This document shows positions 48,659 to 56,858 of a stretch of DNA of 64,000 bases, one piece after another. Every line of letters starts with the position of its first letter. The stretch's first letter is position 1. Origin of the DNA: Kribbella amoyensis (GTDB lineage Bacteria > Actinomycetota > Actinomycetes > Propionibacteriales > Kribbellaceae); contig NZ_VIVK01000002.1 in assembly GCF_007828865.1 (NCBI RefSeq), positions 310,001 through 374,000 on the forward strand, given 5' to 3'. The notes under the pieces are model-generated. The model was not told the origin of the DNA. It searched no databases and saw only the letters and a list, made by a program, of their open reading frames with translations. A program made the translations under genes and the position numbers.

Positions 48659-50296
48659 TCAGTGCGCGGCCTCGGGGGCCCCGGTCTCCACGAGTTGTCC
48701 GTCGGCGAGCCGCAGCCACCGGTTCACCCCGATCTCGGCGAGGAACCGTTCGTCGTGGCTGACCACCACGAAGGCGCCCTCGTACGCGGTCAGCGCGCTC
48801 TCCAGCTGACCGACGCTGACCAGGTCGAGGTTGTTCGTCGGCTCGTCGAGGAGGAGGAGCTGCGGCGCGGGCTCGGAGTACAGCACGCAGGCGAGGGTCG
48901 CGCGGAGCCGCTCGCCGCCGGAGAGCACGCCGGCCGGAAGGTGGATGCGCTGGCCGCGGAACAGGAACCGGGCGAGCAGGTTCATCCGTTGCGCTTCCGG
49001 CAGGCTCGGGGCGAAGGCGGCGAAGTTCTCCGCGACCGTGCGGTCCAGGTCGAGCAGGTCCAGGCGCTGCGACAGGTACGCGACCCGCCCGTCCGCCCGC
49101 TTGATCTCGCCGTTGTCCGGGGTGAGGTCGCCGTGGATCAACCGGAGCAACGTGGACTTGCCGACGCCGTTCGGCCCGGTCAACGCGATCCGCTCGGGAC
49201 CACGGATCGTCAGGTCGACCCCGTCGCCCGCGAAGATCTGCTGCTCGCCGTACCCGGCCCGGAGGTGCTCGCCGAGGAACACGGTCCGCCCGGCCGGCAC
49301 GTTGGTCCCGGGGAGTTCGAGCGCGATCCTGGTGTCGTCGCGGCGATTCCGGCCGGCCTCGTCCAGCTTCGCCTTCGCGTCGCTGACCCGGTTGGCGTGG
49401 GTCTGGTTCGACTTGGCGGCCGAGTTCTCCGCGCTGCGTTTGAGGTTGCCGGCGACGATCCGCGCGAGCCCGGCGTCCTTGAGATTGCGCTGCGCGTTGC
49501 TGGCCCGGCGTTGCGCCCGCTCCCGCGCCTGCTGCAGCTCCCGCTTCTCCCGCTTCAGGTCCTGCTCGGCGCTGCGGATGTTCCGCTCGACCACCTCGCG
49601 CTCCGCCTCGACCGCGGCCTCGTACTCGGTGAAGGTGCCGCCGTACGACCGGAGCTCGCCCTGGTCCAGCTCGGCGATCCGGTCCATCCGGTCGAGCAAC
49701 TCGCGATCGTGACTGACGAGCAGGAGGGCGCCGTTCCAGTTCGCGAGCACGTCGTACAGCTTGTGGCGCGCGTCCAGGTCGAGGTTGTTGGTCGGCTCGT
49801 CGAGGAGCAGGACGTCCGGTTGCTTGAGGAGTTGCGCGACGAGTCCCAGCGAGATGACCTGGCCACCGCTGAGGGTGTGCAACCGCCGATCGAGCTCCAC
49901 GTCCAGCCCGAGCCGGTCGAGCTGGGCGCGGGTGCGTTCCTCGATGTCCCAGTCGTTGCCCACGGCAGCGAAATGCCGCTCGTCGACGTCGCCGGCCTCG
50001 ATGGCGTCGATCGCTTCGATGATCGGCCGCACCCCGAGCACCTCGGCCACCGTCAGGTCTCCGACGAGCGGGAGCGACTGCGGGAGATACCCGAGCACCC
50101 CGTCGACCGAGACGGTCCCGGCCGTTGGCTTGAGCTCACCGGCGATCAGTTTGAGCAGCGTGCTCTTGCCGGCTCCGTTGGGCGCGACCAGGCCGGTACG
50201 CCCGGTCCCGACGGTGAAGGAGAGGTCCTGGAAGACGGGGGTGTCGTCGGGCCAGGAGAAGGAGAGCTGGGTACAGACGATGAAGGCATCGGACAT
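48659..50296 (-). CDS. ABC-F family ATPase, paralogue of the gene at 3285-4862
   Basis: A 545-residue twin-cassette protein with Walker A APNGAGKST, LSGGQVISLGLVAQLL and LLLDEPTNNLDLDARHKLYDVL in cassette 1, a Lys/Arg-rich linker (ENSAAKSNQTHANRVSDAKA) and GPNGVGKST, LSGGERLRATLA and LLLDEPTNNLDL in cassette 2. It shares the DDW/NDWD-VEER/IEER segment and cassette order with the protein at 3285-4862, so the two are close paralogues. ATG 50296 follows GAGG by 8 nt. Its leader holds a hairpin with a T run and an IS256 element lies 208 bp upstream. Confidence 0.88.
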   Translation of the reverse strand: MSDAFIVCTQLSFSWPDDTPVFQDLSFTVGTGRTGLVAPNGAGKSTLLKLIAGELKPTAGTVSVDGVLGYLPQSLPLVGDLTVAEVLGVRPIIEAIDAIEAGDVDERHFAAVGNDWDIEERTRAQLDRLGLDVELDRRLHTLSGGQVISLGLVAQLLKQPDVLLLDEPTNNLDLDARHKLYDVLANWNGALLLVSHDRELLDRMDRIAELDQGELRSYGGTFTEYEAAVEAEREVVERNIRSAEQDLKREKRELQQARERAQRRASNAQRNLKDAGLARIVAGNLKRSAENSAAKSNQTHANRVSDAKAKLDEAGRNRRDDTRIALELPGTNVPAGRTVFLGEHLRAGYGEQQIFAGDGVDLTIRGPERIALTGPNGVGKSTLLRLIHGDLTPDNGEIKRADGRVAYLSQRLDLLDLDRTVAENFAAFAPSLPEAQRMNLLARFLFRGQRIHLPAGVLSGGERLRATLACVLYSEPAPQLLLLDEPTNNLDLVSVGQLESALTAYEGAFVVVSHDERFLAEIGVNRWLRLADGQLVETGAPEAAH

Positions 50297-50374
50297 GCTG
50301 GAGACCTCGAATGAGCTGAGCAGCCGGGCACCAGGAAAGGCGCACCGGCCAAGGATGTGAGAGGACGTCGAAAA

Positions 50375-50425
50375 GGCCACGGCCCTGGCGCGTCACACGC
50401 CGGCCAATGGCCTGTCACCCCGGGA
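50375..50425 (-). terminator. Possible attenuator hairpin in the ABC-F leader
   Basis: On the minus strand, GGCCATTGGCCGGCG can pair with CGCCAGGGCCGTGGCC (about 13 pairs in three blocks), and TTTT follows at once. A terminator-like hairpin about 80-120 nt before the ABC-F start could end transcripts early unless the leader is being translated. It is seen by eye only. Confidence 0.4.
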
Positions 50426-50445
50426 CTCACCCGGAGATGTCGTCG

Positions 50446-50466
50446 TCAACTCCAGCCACAATCCAC
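50446..50466 (-). CDS. Possible six-residue leader peptide upstream of the ABC-F gene
   Basis: A GTG at 50466 opens a very short frame (MDCGWS, then TGA) with GAGG 6 nt upstream, in the leader of the ABC-F gene at 48659-50296. Short leader peptides are common in drug-sensing attenuators. Short frames also arise by chance, so this remains tentative. Confidence 0.25.
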   Translation of the reverse strand: MDCGWS

Positions 50467-50503
50467 ACCCTGCCTCGACAACAAGTCACCACCCACAGTA
50501 GCA

Positions 50504-51884
50504 GGGACTGTAAAAAGTTCGGTGTAACTCCCAATCGTGGGAGTAGATCTGATGACCGAGATGATGGCTGACGTGGAGCATGCTGAGGAGCCGGGGCCTG
50601 GGTCGGGGCTGGATGGTCTGGATGAGCAACTGGTCGAGCAGTTGGTGGGACAGGCCCGGGCCGGCGGGCTGCAGTTGACCGGTGAGGGCGGGCTGTTGCA
50701 GCAGCTGACCAAGCGGGTGCTGGAATCCGCGCTCGAGGGCGAGATCACCGATCACCTGGGCTATGACAAGCACGATCCGGCCGGCCGCGGGACGGGCAAT
50801 TCGCGCAATGGTGTGCGTTCGAAGACGGTGCTGACCGATGTTGGCGAGGTCGAGATCGATGTGCCGCGTGATCGTGAGGCGTCGTTCGAGCCGAGGATCG
50901 TGGCGAAGCGGCAGAAGCGGTTGTCGGGGGTGGACGAGATGGTGATCTCGTTGTCGGCCAAAGGTCTGACTACCGGTGAGATCTCGGCGCATCTGGGCGA
51001 GGTGTATGGGGCGCGGGTGTCGCGGCAGACGATCTCCACGATCACCGACAAGGTGGTCGAGGGCATGGTCGAGTGGCAGAACCGGCCCCTGGACCCGGTG
51101 TATCCGGTGGTGTTCATCGACGCGATCCACGTCAAGGTCCGCGATGGGCAGGTGTCGAACCGGCCGATCTATGTGGCGTTGGCGGTGACTTGTGAGGGTC
51201 ACCGCGACATTCTCGGGTTGTGGGCAGGTGACGGCGGCGAGGGCGCGAAGTACTGGCTGCATGTGCTGACCGAGCTCAAGAACCGCGGCGTCGCGGATGT
51301 TTTGATGGTGGTGTGTGACGGGCTGGCCGGGTTGCCGGACGCGATCGGCACCGTGTGGCCGCGGGCGATCACCCAGACCTGCATCGTGCACCTGCTCCGC
51401 AACAGTTTCCGCTACGCCGGCCGGCAGCACTGGGCCGCGATCGCAAAGGCGCTCAAGCCGGTCTACACAGCACCGACCGAGGCCGGCGCCAAGGAACGGT
51501 TCGCCGAGTTCACCGAGGCCTGGGGCGGGCGCTACCCGGCGATCGTCAGGTTGTGGGACAACGCCTGGGCCGAGTTCGTTCCATTCCTGGCCTTCGATCC
51601 CGAGATCCGCCGGGTGATCTGCTCGACCAACGCGATCGAGTCCGTGAACGCCCGGATCCGACGCGCGGTCAAGGCCCGCGGCCACTTCCCCAACGAGCAA
51701 GCCGCACTCAAGTGCGTCTACCTCGCGATCATGAGCCTGGACCCGACCGGCAACGGCCGCAAACGCTGGACCATGCGCTGGAAACCCGCACTCAACGCCT
51801 TCGATATCGCCTTCGAGGGCCGGCTCACCACTGGCCGTAACTAACCTTCTTCAACCCGAGTTACACCGTTCTTTTGACAGACCC
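50504..51884 (+). mobile_element. Intact IS256-family insertion sequence
   Basis: The element is 1381 bp long and holds one transposase gene. Its terminal inverted repeats (50504-50530 and 51858-51884) match at 23 of 27 positions, with tips GGGACTGT and GGGTCTGT and a shared inner CGGTGTAACTC. The flanking 8-bp sequence CAGTAGCA occurs directly on both sides (50496-50503 and 51885-51892), as expected for target duplication. Full ends, an open frame and a perfect duplication indicate a recent insertion. It landed upstream of the ABC-F gene. Confidence 0.93.
50552..51844 (+). CDS. IS256 family transposase
   Basis: A 430-residue DDE transposase. The catalytic residues appear as the first Asp in PVVFIDAIHVKVRDG, the second Asp in VLMVVCDGLAGLPDAI and the Glu in CSTNAIESVNARIRRAVKARGHFP. 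The N-terminal HTH region has LTKRVLESALEGEITDHLGYDKHD and GNSRNGVRSKTVLTDVGEVEIDVPRDR, both family signatures. I preferred ATG 50552, which follows GGGAG, to the GTG at 50537. It looks fully intact. Confidence 0.95.
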   Translation: MTEMMADVEHAEEPGPGSGLDGLDEQLVEQLVGQARAGGLQLTGEGGLLQQLTKRVLESALEGEITDHLGYDKHDPAGRGTGNSRNGVRSKTVLTDVGEVEIDVPRDREASFEPRIVAKRQKRLSGVDEMVISLSAKGLTTGEISAHLGEVYGARVSRQTISTITDKVVEGMVEWQNRPLDPVYPVVFIDAIHVKVRDGQVSNRPIYVALAVTCEGHRDILGLWAGDGGEGAKYWLHVLTELKNRGVADVLMVVCDGLAGLPDAIGTVWPRAITQTCIVHLLRNSFRYAGRQHWAAIAKALKPVYTAPTEAGAKERFAEFTEAWGGRYPAIVRLWDNAWAEFVPFLAFDPEIRRVICSTNAIESVNARIRRAVKARGHFPNEQAALKCVYLAIMSLDPTGNGRKRWTMRWKPALNAFDIAFEGRLTTGRN

Positions 51885-51948
51885 CAGTAGCAGGCACCCC
51901 CAGCCGGCCCGCGCCCGTCGTACGCCCGCCCAATGACGGGTTGTTTCA

Positions 51949-51990
51949 CCGCTGACGGGTTGTAGCGGGGCGGGGTGGCGAAACTACGCG
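51949..51990. repeat. 42-bp direct repeat, copy 1
   Basis: This copy begins CCGCTGACGGGTTGTAGC and ends GAAACTACGCG. It matches the copy at 52176-52216 in all but about five positions and one gap. Confidence 0.7.
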
Positions 51991-52044
51991 TTAGTCATGA
52001 AACAAGCCGCCAGCGGCGCGGTTCGTCGCGGCGACCGCAACCTG

Positions 52045-52076
52045 CGTACCTCCCGGGCGCGGGCTCGGGAGGTACG
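52045..52076. other. Strong 11-bp hairpin in the non-coding stretch
   Basis: CGTACCTCCCG (52045-52055) and CGGGAGGTACG (52066-52076) are perfectly complementary with a 10-nt loop. It could be a terminator or part of a structured RNA. Confidence 0.6.
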
Positions 52077-52175
52077 GGCGCAGCGGGTCCACGGGTGGGT
52101 GGTGGTGGAGGGCTCGGGCGGGGCGCCCGTAGGAGCAGCGGTCGGCTGCCGCAGCTGTGGACGGCGCCTGTGTGA

Positions 52176-52216
52176 CCGCTGACGGGTTGCAGCACGGCGG
52201 GTGGTGAAACTACGCG
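52176..52216. repeat. 42-bp direct repeat, copy 2
   Basis: This copy begins CCGCTGACGGGTTGCAGC and ends GTGAAACTACGCG, 185 bp after copy 1 ends and 134 bp before the FMN riboswitch. Confidence 0.7.
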
Positions 52217-52349
52217 GTGGTGGTGAAGGAAGGCGTCAGGTGGTGCGGCTTGGAGAGACGTCCGGGGGCGGGTGGGTGTACCAAGTGATGGAAGGAACAC
52301 GGAGTGGGGTTCTTGGGCGTCGTACACTTCAACTACGAGTGAACCCACT

Positions 52350-52481
52350 CGCGTGCTCCGGGGTCGGTGTAATTCCGAGCCGGCGGTGATAGTCCGCGAC
52401 CCGGTCGATGTGGTTGGTCGGCCGGTTGACCTGGTGGAATTCCAGGACCGACGGTGAAAGTCCGGATGGGAGGCGCACGCG
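52350..52481 (+). ncRNA. FMN riboswitch (RFN element)
   Basis: The conserved blocks of the RFN element are present in order: GGGGTCGGTGTAATTCCGA near 52359, GCCGGCGGTGATAGTCCGCG, then CCTGGTGGAATTCCAGGACC, CGACGGTGAAAGTCCGG and ATGGGAGG. Stem P1 forms between CGCGTGC (52350-52356) and GCACGCG (52475-52481). Bound FMN would lower expression of the rib operon that follows. This is the firmest RNA call in the window. Confidence 0.96.
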
Positions 52482-52657
52482 ATCGGCGGGTGCGCTCCGG
52501 CGTCCGGACGGCGCGGCCTGTGGGTCGTGTCGCGTGACCGATCAGGTCGCGACGGCTGCCCGCGGTGAAGCCGCGGTGTGGGTGGTTCGGTCCCGCCGGT
52601 GCGGATCGGCCGGTTGTCATGGCCCCGGTGTGCGTCCGTGACAACGAGGGATCGTCA
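52482..52657 (+). promoter_or_regulatory. Probable expression platform between the riboswitch and ribD
   Basis: Two hairpins lie in this leader: CCGCGG (52560-52565) with CCGCGG (52571-52576), and GTTGTCA (52613-52619) with TGACAAC (52639-52645). The second ends directly before the ribD Shine-Dalgarno GAGGG (52646-52650). Control of translation start is more likely than termination, as no T run follows either hairpin. Confidence 0.45.
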
Positions 52658-53692
52658 GTGACAAACACTTCGCCGATCGACGTCGCCTGGATGCGGCGCG
52701 CGGTCGAGCTGGCCGCGCGCGGGATCGGGAGTACGCATCCGAACCCGGTCGTCGGCTGTGTGATCACCGGCCCGGACGGTCATCCGGTGGGGGAGGGATT
52801 CCACGCGGTGGCCGGCGGCCCGCATGCCGAGGTCGAGGCGCTCCGGATGGCCGGTCCGAACGCACGGGGCGGCACGGCGTACGTGACGCTCGAGCCGTGC
52901 AACCACACCGGGCGGACGGGGCCTTGTGCGGACGCGCTGATCGAGGCCGGGGTCGCGCGGGTCGTGTACGCCGTGCCGGACCCGAACGCGCAGGCCGCCG
53001 GCGGCGCCGAGAAGCTGCGGACCAAGAACGTCGCTGTCGAGGCGGGCGTGCTCCAGCGGGAGGCGGAGGAGGTCAACCACGTCTGGCTGCACAGCGTCCG
53101 GATCGGGCGGCCGTTCGTCACCTGGAAGTTCGCCACCACGCTCGACGGACGCAGCGCCGCCCCGGATCGGAGCAGCCGGTGGATCACCGGTGAGCTCGCC
53201 CGCGCCGACGTGCACCGCAAGCGGGCCGAGTGCGACGCGATCGCGGTCGGGACGCAGACCGTGCTCGACGACGACCCGGTGCTGACCGTCCGCGACGAGC
53301 ACGGCCGGCCGACCGGACGCCAGCCGCTGCGGGTCGTGGTCGGCGACCGGGAGATCCCGTCGACGGCCCGGGTCCGCAACGACGACGCCCGGACCCTGAT
53401 GCTGCCGACCCACGACCCGGCCGAGGTGCTCCGGCAGCTGGACGACCACCACATTCGCCATCTCTGGCTGGAGGGCGGGCCGACGCTGGCCGCCGCCTTC
53501 CTGCGCGCCGGGCTGGTGGACCAGATCGTCGCGTACGTCGCGCCGGCCGTACTCGGTTCGGGGTACTCCGCCGTCGGGGATCTCGGCGCGGAATCGATCG
53601 ACCACCTCCGGCGGTTCCATTGTGCGGACGTCACCCGCCTCGGCGAGGACGTCCGGCTGACTCTCACGCCGTTCGACCAAAGGACCCACTGA
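52658..53692 (+). CDS. ribD: Bifunctional riboflavin deaminase/reductase RibD
   Basis: A 344-residue enzyme for steps two and three of riboflavin synthesis. The N-terminal deaminase domain has the zinc site HAEVEALRMAG and TLEPCNHTGRTGPCADAL. The C-terminal NADPH reductase begins near residue 145 (VTWKFATTLDGRSAAPDRSSRWITG) and ends LEGGPTLAAAFLRAGLVDQIVAYVAP. GTG 52658 follows GAGGG by 7 nt. It is the first gene after the FMN riboswitch and abuts ribE directly. Confidence 0.95.
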   Translation: MTNTSPIDVAWMRRAVELAARGIGSTHPNPVVGCVITGPDGHPVGEGFHAVAGGPHAEVEALRMAGPNARGGTAYVTLEPCNHTGRTGPCADALIEAGVARVVYAVPDPNAQAAGGAEKLRTKNVAVEAGVLQREAEEVNHVWLHSVRIGRPFVTWKFATTLDGRSAAPDRSSRWITGELARADVHRKRAECDAIAVGTQTVLDDDPVLTVRDEHGRPTGRQPLRVVVGDREIPSTARVRNDDARTLMLPTHDPAEVLRQLDDHHIRHLWLEGGPTLAAAFLRAGLVDQIVAYVAPAVLGSGYSAVGDLGAESIDHLRRFHCADVTRLGEDVRLTLTPFDQRTH

Positions 53693-54319
53693 ATGTTCAC
53701 CGGAATCGTCGAGGAACTCGGCACCGTCGAGTCGCTCGAACTGCTCGAACAGGACGCGGCCCGGCTCACCATCCGCGGCCCCAAGGTCACCGAGGACGCC
53801 GGGCACGGCGACTCGATCGCGGTCAACGGCTGCTGCCTGACCGTGATCGAGACCGGCGCCGGCACCTTCACCGCGGACGTGATGCGGGAGACCCTGCAGC
53901 GGACCAGCCTGGGCGGCGTCGGCAAGGGGTCGCCGGTCAACCTGGAACGCGCCGTCGCGGCGCACGCCCGGCTCGGCGGCCACATCGTCCAGGGTCACGT
54001 CGACGGCGTCGGCACGATCGCCGCCCGCGAGCCCGCGGAGCACTGGGAGGTCGTCCGGATCGCCGCCCCGGCGGAGATCCTGCGCTACGTCGCCGAGAAG
54101 GGTTCGATCGCGGTCGACGGCGTCTCGCTGACCGTGACCGACGTGGACGACGCGACCGGCACGTTCGGGATCAGCCTGATCCCGACCACGCTGGAGCTGA
54201 CCGTGCTCGGCCGCAACTCGGTCGGTGACACCGTCAACCTCGAGGTCGACGTGATCGCCAAGTACGTCGAGCGGCTGCTCACCGCCGGGACCGATGTGGT
54301 GGCCGGAGGCAAGGAGTGA
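53693..54319 (+). CDS. ribE: Riboflavin synthase alpha chain
   Basis: A 208-residue trimeric enzyme that dismutates two lumazine molecules to riboflavin. It shows the two-fold internal repeat: MFTGIVEELGTVESLE and GDSIAVNGCCLTVIETGAGTFTADVMRETLQRT in the first barrel, then GGHIVQGHVDGVGTI and GSIAVDGVSLTVTDV in the second. The ATG follows the ribD stop with no gap, and the stop overlaps the transporter gene. Confidence 0.95.
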   Translation: MFTGIVEELGTVESLELLEQDAARLTIRGPKVTEDAGHGDSIAVNGCCLTVIETGAGTFTADVMRETLQRTSLGGVGKGSPVNLERAVAAHARLGGHIVQGHVDGVGTIAAREPAEHWEVVRIAAPAEILRYVAEKGSIAVDGVSLTVTDVDDATGTFGISLIPTTLELTVLGRNSVGDTVNLEVDVIAKYVERLLTAGTDVVAGGKE

Positions 54320-54993
54320 ACGTCTTCGACTGGTTGCTGCACGAGCGGGTGACGATCGCCGGCTCGGAGGTCCTGGTCCGGGAGATCGTCGGCAACGTCT
54401 TCGGCCTGGCCAGCGCGCTGTTCGGGATGCGCCGGCTGGTGGCCGCCTGGCCGGTCGGGATCGTCGGCAACGTGCTGCTGTTCACGGTCTTCGTCGGCGG
54501 GCTGTTCGACACCCCGCAGGACAAGGACCTGTGGGGCCAGGCCGGCCGGCAGGTCTTCTTCGCGCTGGTCAGCCTGTACGGGTGGTACCGCTGGTACCAG
54601 ACCCGGCACGGTGGCGCCGCGACCGGGGTCCGGCCGCGGTGGGCGTCCACGCGGGAGCGGCTCCAGCTGCTCGGCGCCGCGGTCGCGCTCTACGCGATCT
54701 CGTACTTCGTGCTCCGCGAGCTGGGTTCGTGGGGTCCGCAGTGGGACGCGTGGATCCTCACCGGCTCGATCCTCGCGACCTACGGGATGGCCCGCGGGTT
54801 CGTCGAGTTCTGGCTGATCTGGATCGCGGTGGACGTCGTCGGCGTGCCGCTGCTGCTCCAGTCGCACTTCTACCCGTCGGCCGCGATGTACGTCGTCTAC
54901 GGGTTGTTCTGTGTCCTCGGATTCGCCGAGTGGTGGCGGATCAACAAACGCGAGAGCGTCGCCGTGACGCCGGAACCAGTGGTGGTGGGATAA
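54316..54993 (+). CDS. ribM: PnuC-family transporter, probable riboflavin uptake protein RibM
   Basis: A 225-residue membrane protein with about seven transmembrane segments and the PnuC signature positions (VGNVFGLASALFGMRRLVAAWPVGIVGN, LVSLYGWYRWYQ, FWLIWIAVDVVGVPLL). PnuC relatives import vitamin nucleosides; those inside rib operons under an FMN riboswitch are RibM riboflavin importers in corynebacteria and streptomycetes. It overlaps ribE (GTGA) and precedes ribBA by 3 nt, which supports riboflavin as cargo over nicotinamide riboside. Confidence 0.82.
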   Translation: MNVFDWLLHERVTIAGSEVLVREIVGNVFGLASALFGMRRLVAAWPVGIVGNVLLFTVFVGGLFDTPQDKDLWGQAGRQVFFALVSLYGWYRWYQTRHGGAATGVRPRWASTRERLQLLGAAVALYAISYFVLRELGSWGPQWDAWILTGSILATYGMARGFVEFWLIWIAVDVVGVPLLLQSHFYPSAAMYVVYGLFCVLGFAEWWRINKRESVAVTPEPVVVG

Positions 54994-54996
54994 CCG

Positions 54997-56229
54997 ATGG
55001 GCGAGGTACTGAAGCTCGACACGATCGAGCACGCGATCGACGAGATCCGGGCCGGACGTGCGGTCATCGTGGTCGACGACGAGGACCGGGAGAACGAGGG
55101 CGACCTGATCTTCGCGGCGTCCAAGGCGACGCCCGAACTGCTCGCGTTCCTGATCCGGTACAGCTCGGGCGTGGTCTGCGTCCCGATGGAACCGGACGAG
55201 CTGGACCGGCTCGGCATCCCGCTGATGACGCCGAACAACCGGGAGAAGATGCGCACCGCGTACACGGTCTCGGTGGACGCCCGGGACGGCATCGCCACCG
55301 GGATCTCGGCGGCCGACCGGGCCCGGACGATCCGGGTGCTGGCCGATTCGGCGTCCGAGCCGTACGACCTGGTCCAGCCGGGGCACGTGTTCCCGTTGCG
55401 GGCCCGCGACGGCGGCGTCCTGGTCCGGCCCGGGCACACCGAGGCCGCGGTCGACCTGGCCCGGCTCGCGGGGCTGCGTCCGTCGGCGGTGATCTCGGAG
55501 CTGGTCAACGACGACGGCACGATGCAGCGTGGGCACGACCTGCGCGCGTTCGCCGACGAGCACGGCCTGGTGATGGTGTCGATCGCCGACCTGATCAGCT
55601 ACCGGCAACGGACCGAGAGCCAGATCGAGCGGGTCGCGACCACGACCCTGCCGACCCGGTACGGCGATTTCGTGGCCCACGGCTACCGGAACACCGTGGA
55701 CGGGTCGGAGCAGCTGGCCCTGGTCCGCGGTGAGCTCGGTGACGGGCCGACGCTGGTCCGGCTGCATTCCGAGTGCCTCACCGGTGACGTGTTCGGGTCA
55801 CTGCGGTGCGACTGCGGTCCGCAGCTGGACGAGGCGATGCGCCAGGTCGCGACCGAGGGCGGCGTCGTCGTGTACCTGCGCGGGCACGAGGGTCGCGGGA
55901 TCGGGCTGCTGCACAAGCTGCAGGCGTACGAGCTGCAGGACCTCGGCCGGGACACGGTCGACGCGAACCTCGATCTCGGCCTGCCCGCCGACGCCCGGGA
56001 CTACGGCACCGGCGCGCAGATCCTGGCCGACCTCGGCGTCAGCTCGGTCCGGCTGCTCACGAACAACCCGGACAAGCTGGCCGGTATCCAGGGCTACGGC
56101 CTCGACGTGGTCGAGCGGCGCGGCCTGTCGATCGACCCGACCGAACACAACCTGCGCTACCTGCGCACCAAACGCGACCGGATGGGCCACCACCTGCCCA
56201 CCGGGACCGACGAGAACGGAGCCACCTGA
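54997..56229 (+). CDS. ribBA: Bifunctional 3,4-dihydroxy-2-butanone 4-phosphate synthase/GTP cyclohydrolase II
   Basis: A 410-residue fusion that supplies both precursors of riboflavin. The RibB half (1-205) has VVDDEDRENEGDLIFAA, YSSGVVCVPM and RPGHTEAAVDLARLAG. The RibA half has the zinc site LHSECLTGDVFGSLRCDCG, YLRGHEGRGIGL, NLDLGLPADARDYGTGAQIL and RLLTNNPDK. Both sets of catalytic residues appear intact. It starts at ATG 54997, 3 nt after ribM, and shares a base with ribH. Confidence 0.96.
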   Translation: MGEVLKLDTIEHAIDEIRAGRAVIVVDDEDRENEGDLIFAASKATPELLAFLIRYSSGVVCVPMEPDELDRLGIPLMTPNNREKMRTAYTVSVDARDGIATGISAADRARTIRVLADSASEPYDLVQPGHVFPLRARDGGVLVRPGHTEAAVDLARLAGLRPSAVISELVNDDGTMQRGHDLRAFADEHGLVMVSIADLISYRQRTESQIERVATTTLPTRYGDFVAHGYRNTVDGSEQLALVRGELGDGPTLVRLHSECLTGDVFGSLRCDCGPQLDEAMRQVATEGGVVVYLRGHEGRGIGLLHKLQAYELQDLGRDTVDANLDLGLPADARDYGTGAQILADLGVSSVRLLTNNPDKLAGIQGYGLDVVERRGLSIDPTEHNLRYLRTKRDRMGHHLPTGTDENGAT

Positions 56230-56699
56230 TGTCGGGCAGCGGAGCACCCACGATCGAGACCCCGAGGGCCGAGGGCGCGAAGGTCGCGGTGGTCGCGGCC
56301 CAGTGGCACCCGAAGGTCACCGACGCGCTGGTCGCCGGAGCGCTGCGGGCGCTCGACGAGTCCGGCGTCACCGACTACACCGTGATCCGGGTGCCGGGGT
56401 CCTTCGAGCTCCCGGTGGCCACGTTGCATGCGGCCAAGGGCGGGTACGACGCGGTGGTGGCGCTCGGAGTCGTCATCCGCGGTGACACCCCGCACTTCGA
56501 GTACGTCTGCCAGGCCGCCACCGAGGGCCTGATGCAGGTCGGCGTCACCACCGGCGTCCCGGTCGGCTTCGGCCTCCTCACCTGCGACAACGACCCGCAA
56601 GCCCTGGACCGCGCCGGCCTACCGGACTCCCGCGAGGACAAGGGCTACGAATCGGCCCAGGCAGCACTGTCGACCCTGGCCGCGATCAAGCAACTCTGA
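56229..56699 (+). CDS. ribH: 6,7-dimethyl-8-ribityllumazine synthase
   Basis: A 156-residue enzyme that condenses the two precursors to lumazine. Motifs: VAVVAAQWHPKVTDALVAGA, VIRVPGSFELPVA, VVALGVVIRGDTPHFEYVC (catalytic His in TPHFEYV) and VPVGFGLLTCDN. It is the last rib gene; ATG 56229 overlaps the ribBA stop. A hairpin terminator lies 6 nt after its stop. Confidence 0.96.
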   Translation: MSGSGAPTIETPRAEGAKVAVVAAQWHPKVTDALVAGALRALDESGVTDYTVIRVPGSFELPVATLHAAKGGYDAVVALGVVIRGDTPHFEYVCQAATEGLMQVGVTTGVPVGFGLLTCDNDPQALDRAGLPDSREDKGYESAQAALSTLAAIKQL

Positions 56700-56705
56700 A
56701 CCCTG

Positions 56706-56744
56706 GGTGGGCAGGCGGCGAGCCCCCCATGCCGCCCGCCCACC
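56706..56744. terminator. Hairpin terminator after the rib operon
   Basis: GGTGGGCAGGCGGC (56706-56719) and GCCGCCCGCCCACC (56731-56744) pair at 13 of 14 positions around an 11-nt loop, directly behind ribH. Confidence 0.8.
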
Positions 56745-56858
56745 TGGTTCAGCAGAGGTCCACTCGCAGCGAGCTGATGTTGTCCTCGTAGCCGTCCTGC
56801 CAACCCGGCCAGCTGAGTTTCAGGGGTCCTCCGAGTGAGAGCCGGCCGGCCGCGCGGG

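Larger units (their letters stand above)
51885..52349. other. Repeat-bearing non-coding stretch between the IS and the FMN riboswitch
   Basis: No credible gene is seen in these 465 bp. The stretch contains an imperfect direct repeat of about 42 bp (51949-51990 and 52176-52216), a third partial copy of its core TGACGGGTTG at 51934-51943, and a strong hairpin (52045-52076). Small open frames starting in the repeats have skewed, repetitive composition. It may hold a small RNA or promoters for the rib operon. Confidence 0.5.

Noticed and set aside
51975..52389. Two small frames starting MAKLR and MVKLR in the repeat stretch
   Set aside because: The similar starts come from the direct DNA repeat; the rest is skewed sequence without similarity, and the second runs into the FMN riboswitch.
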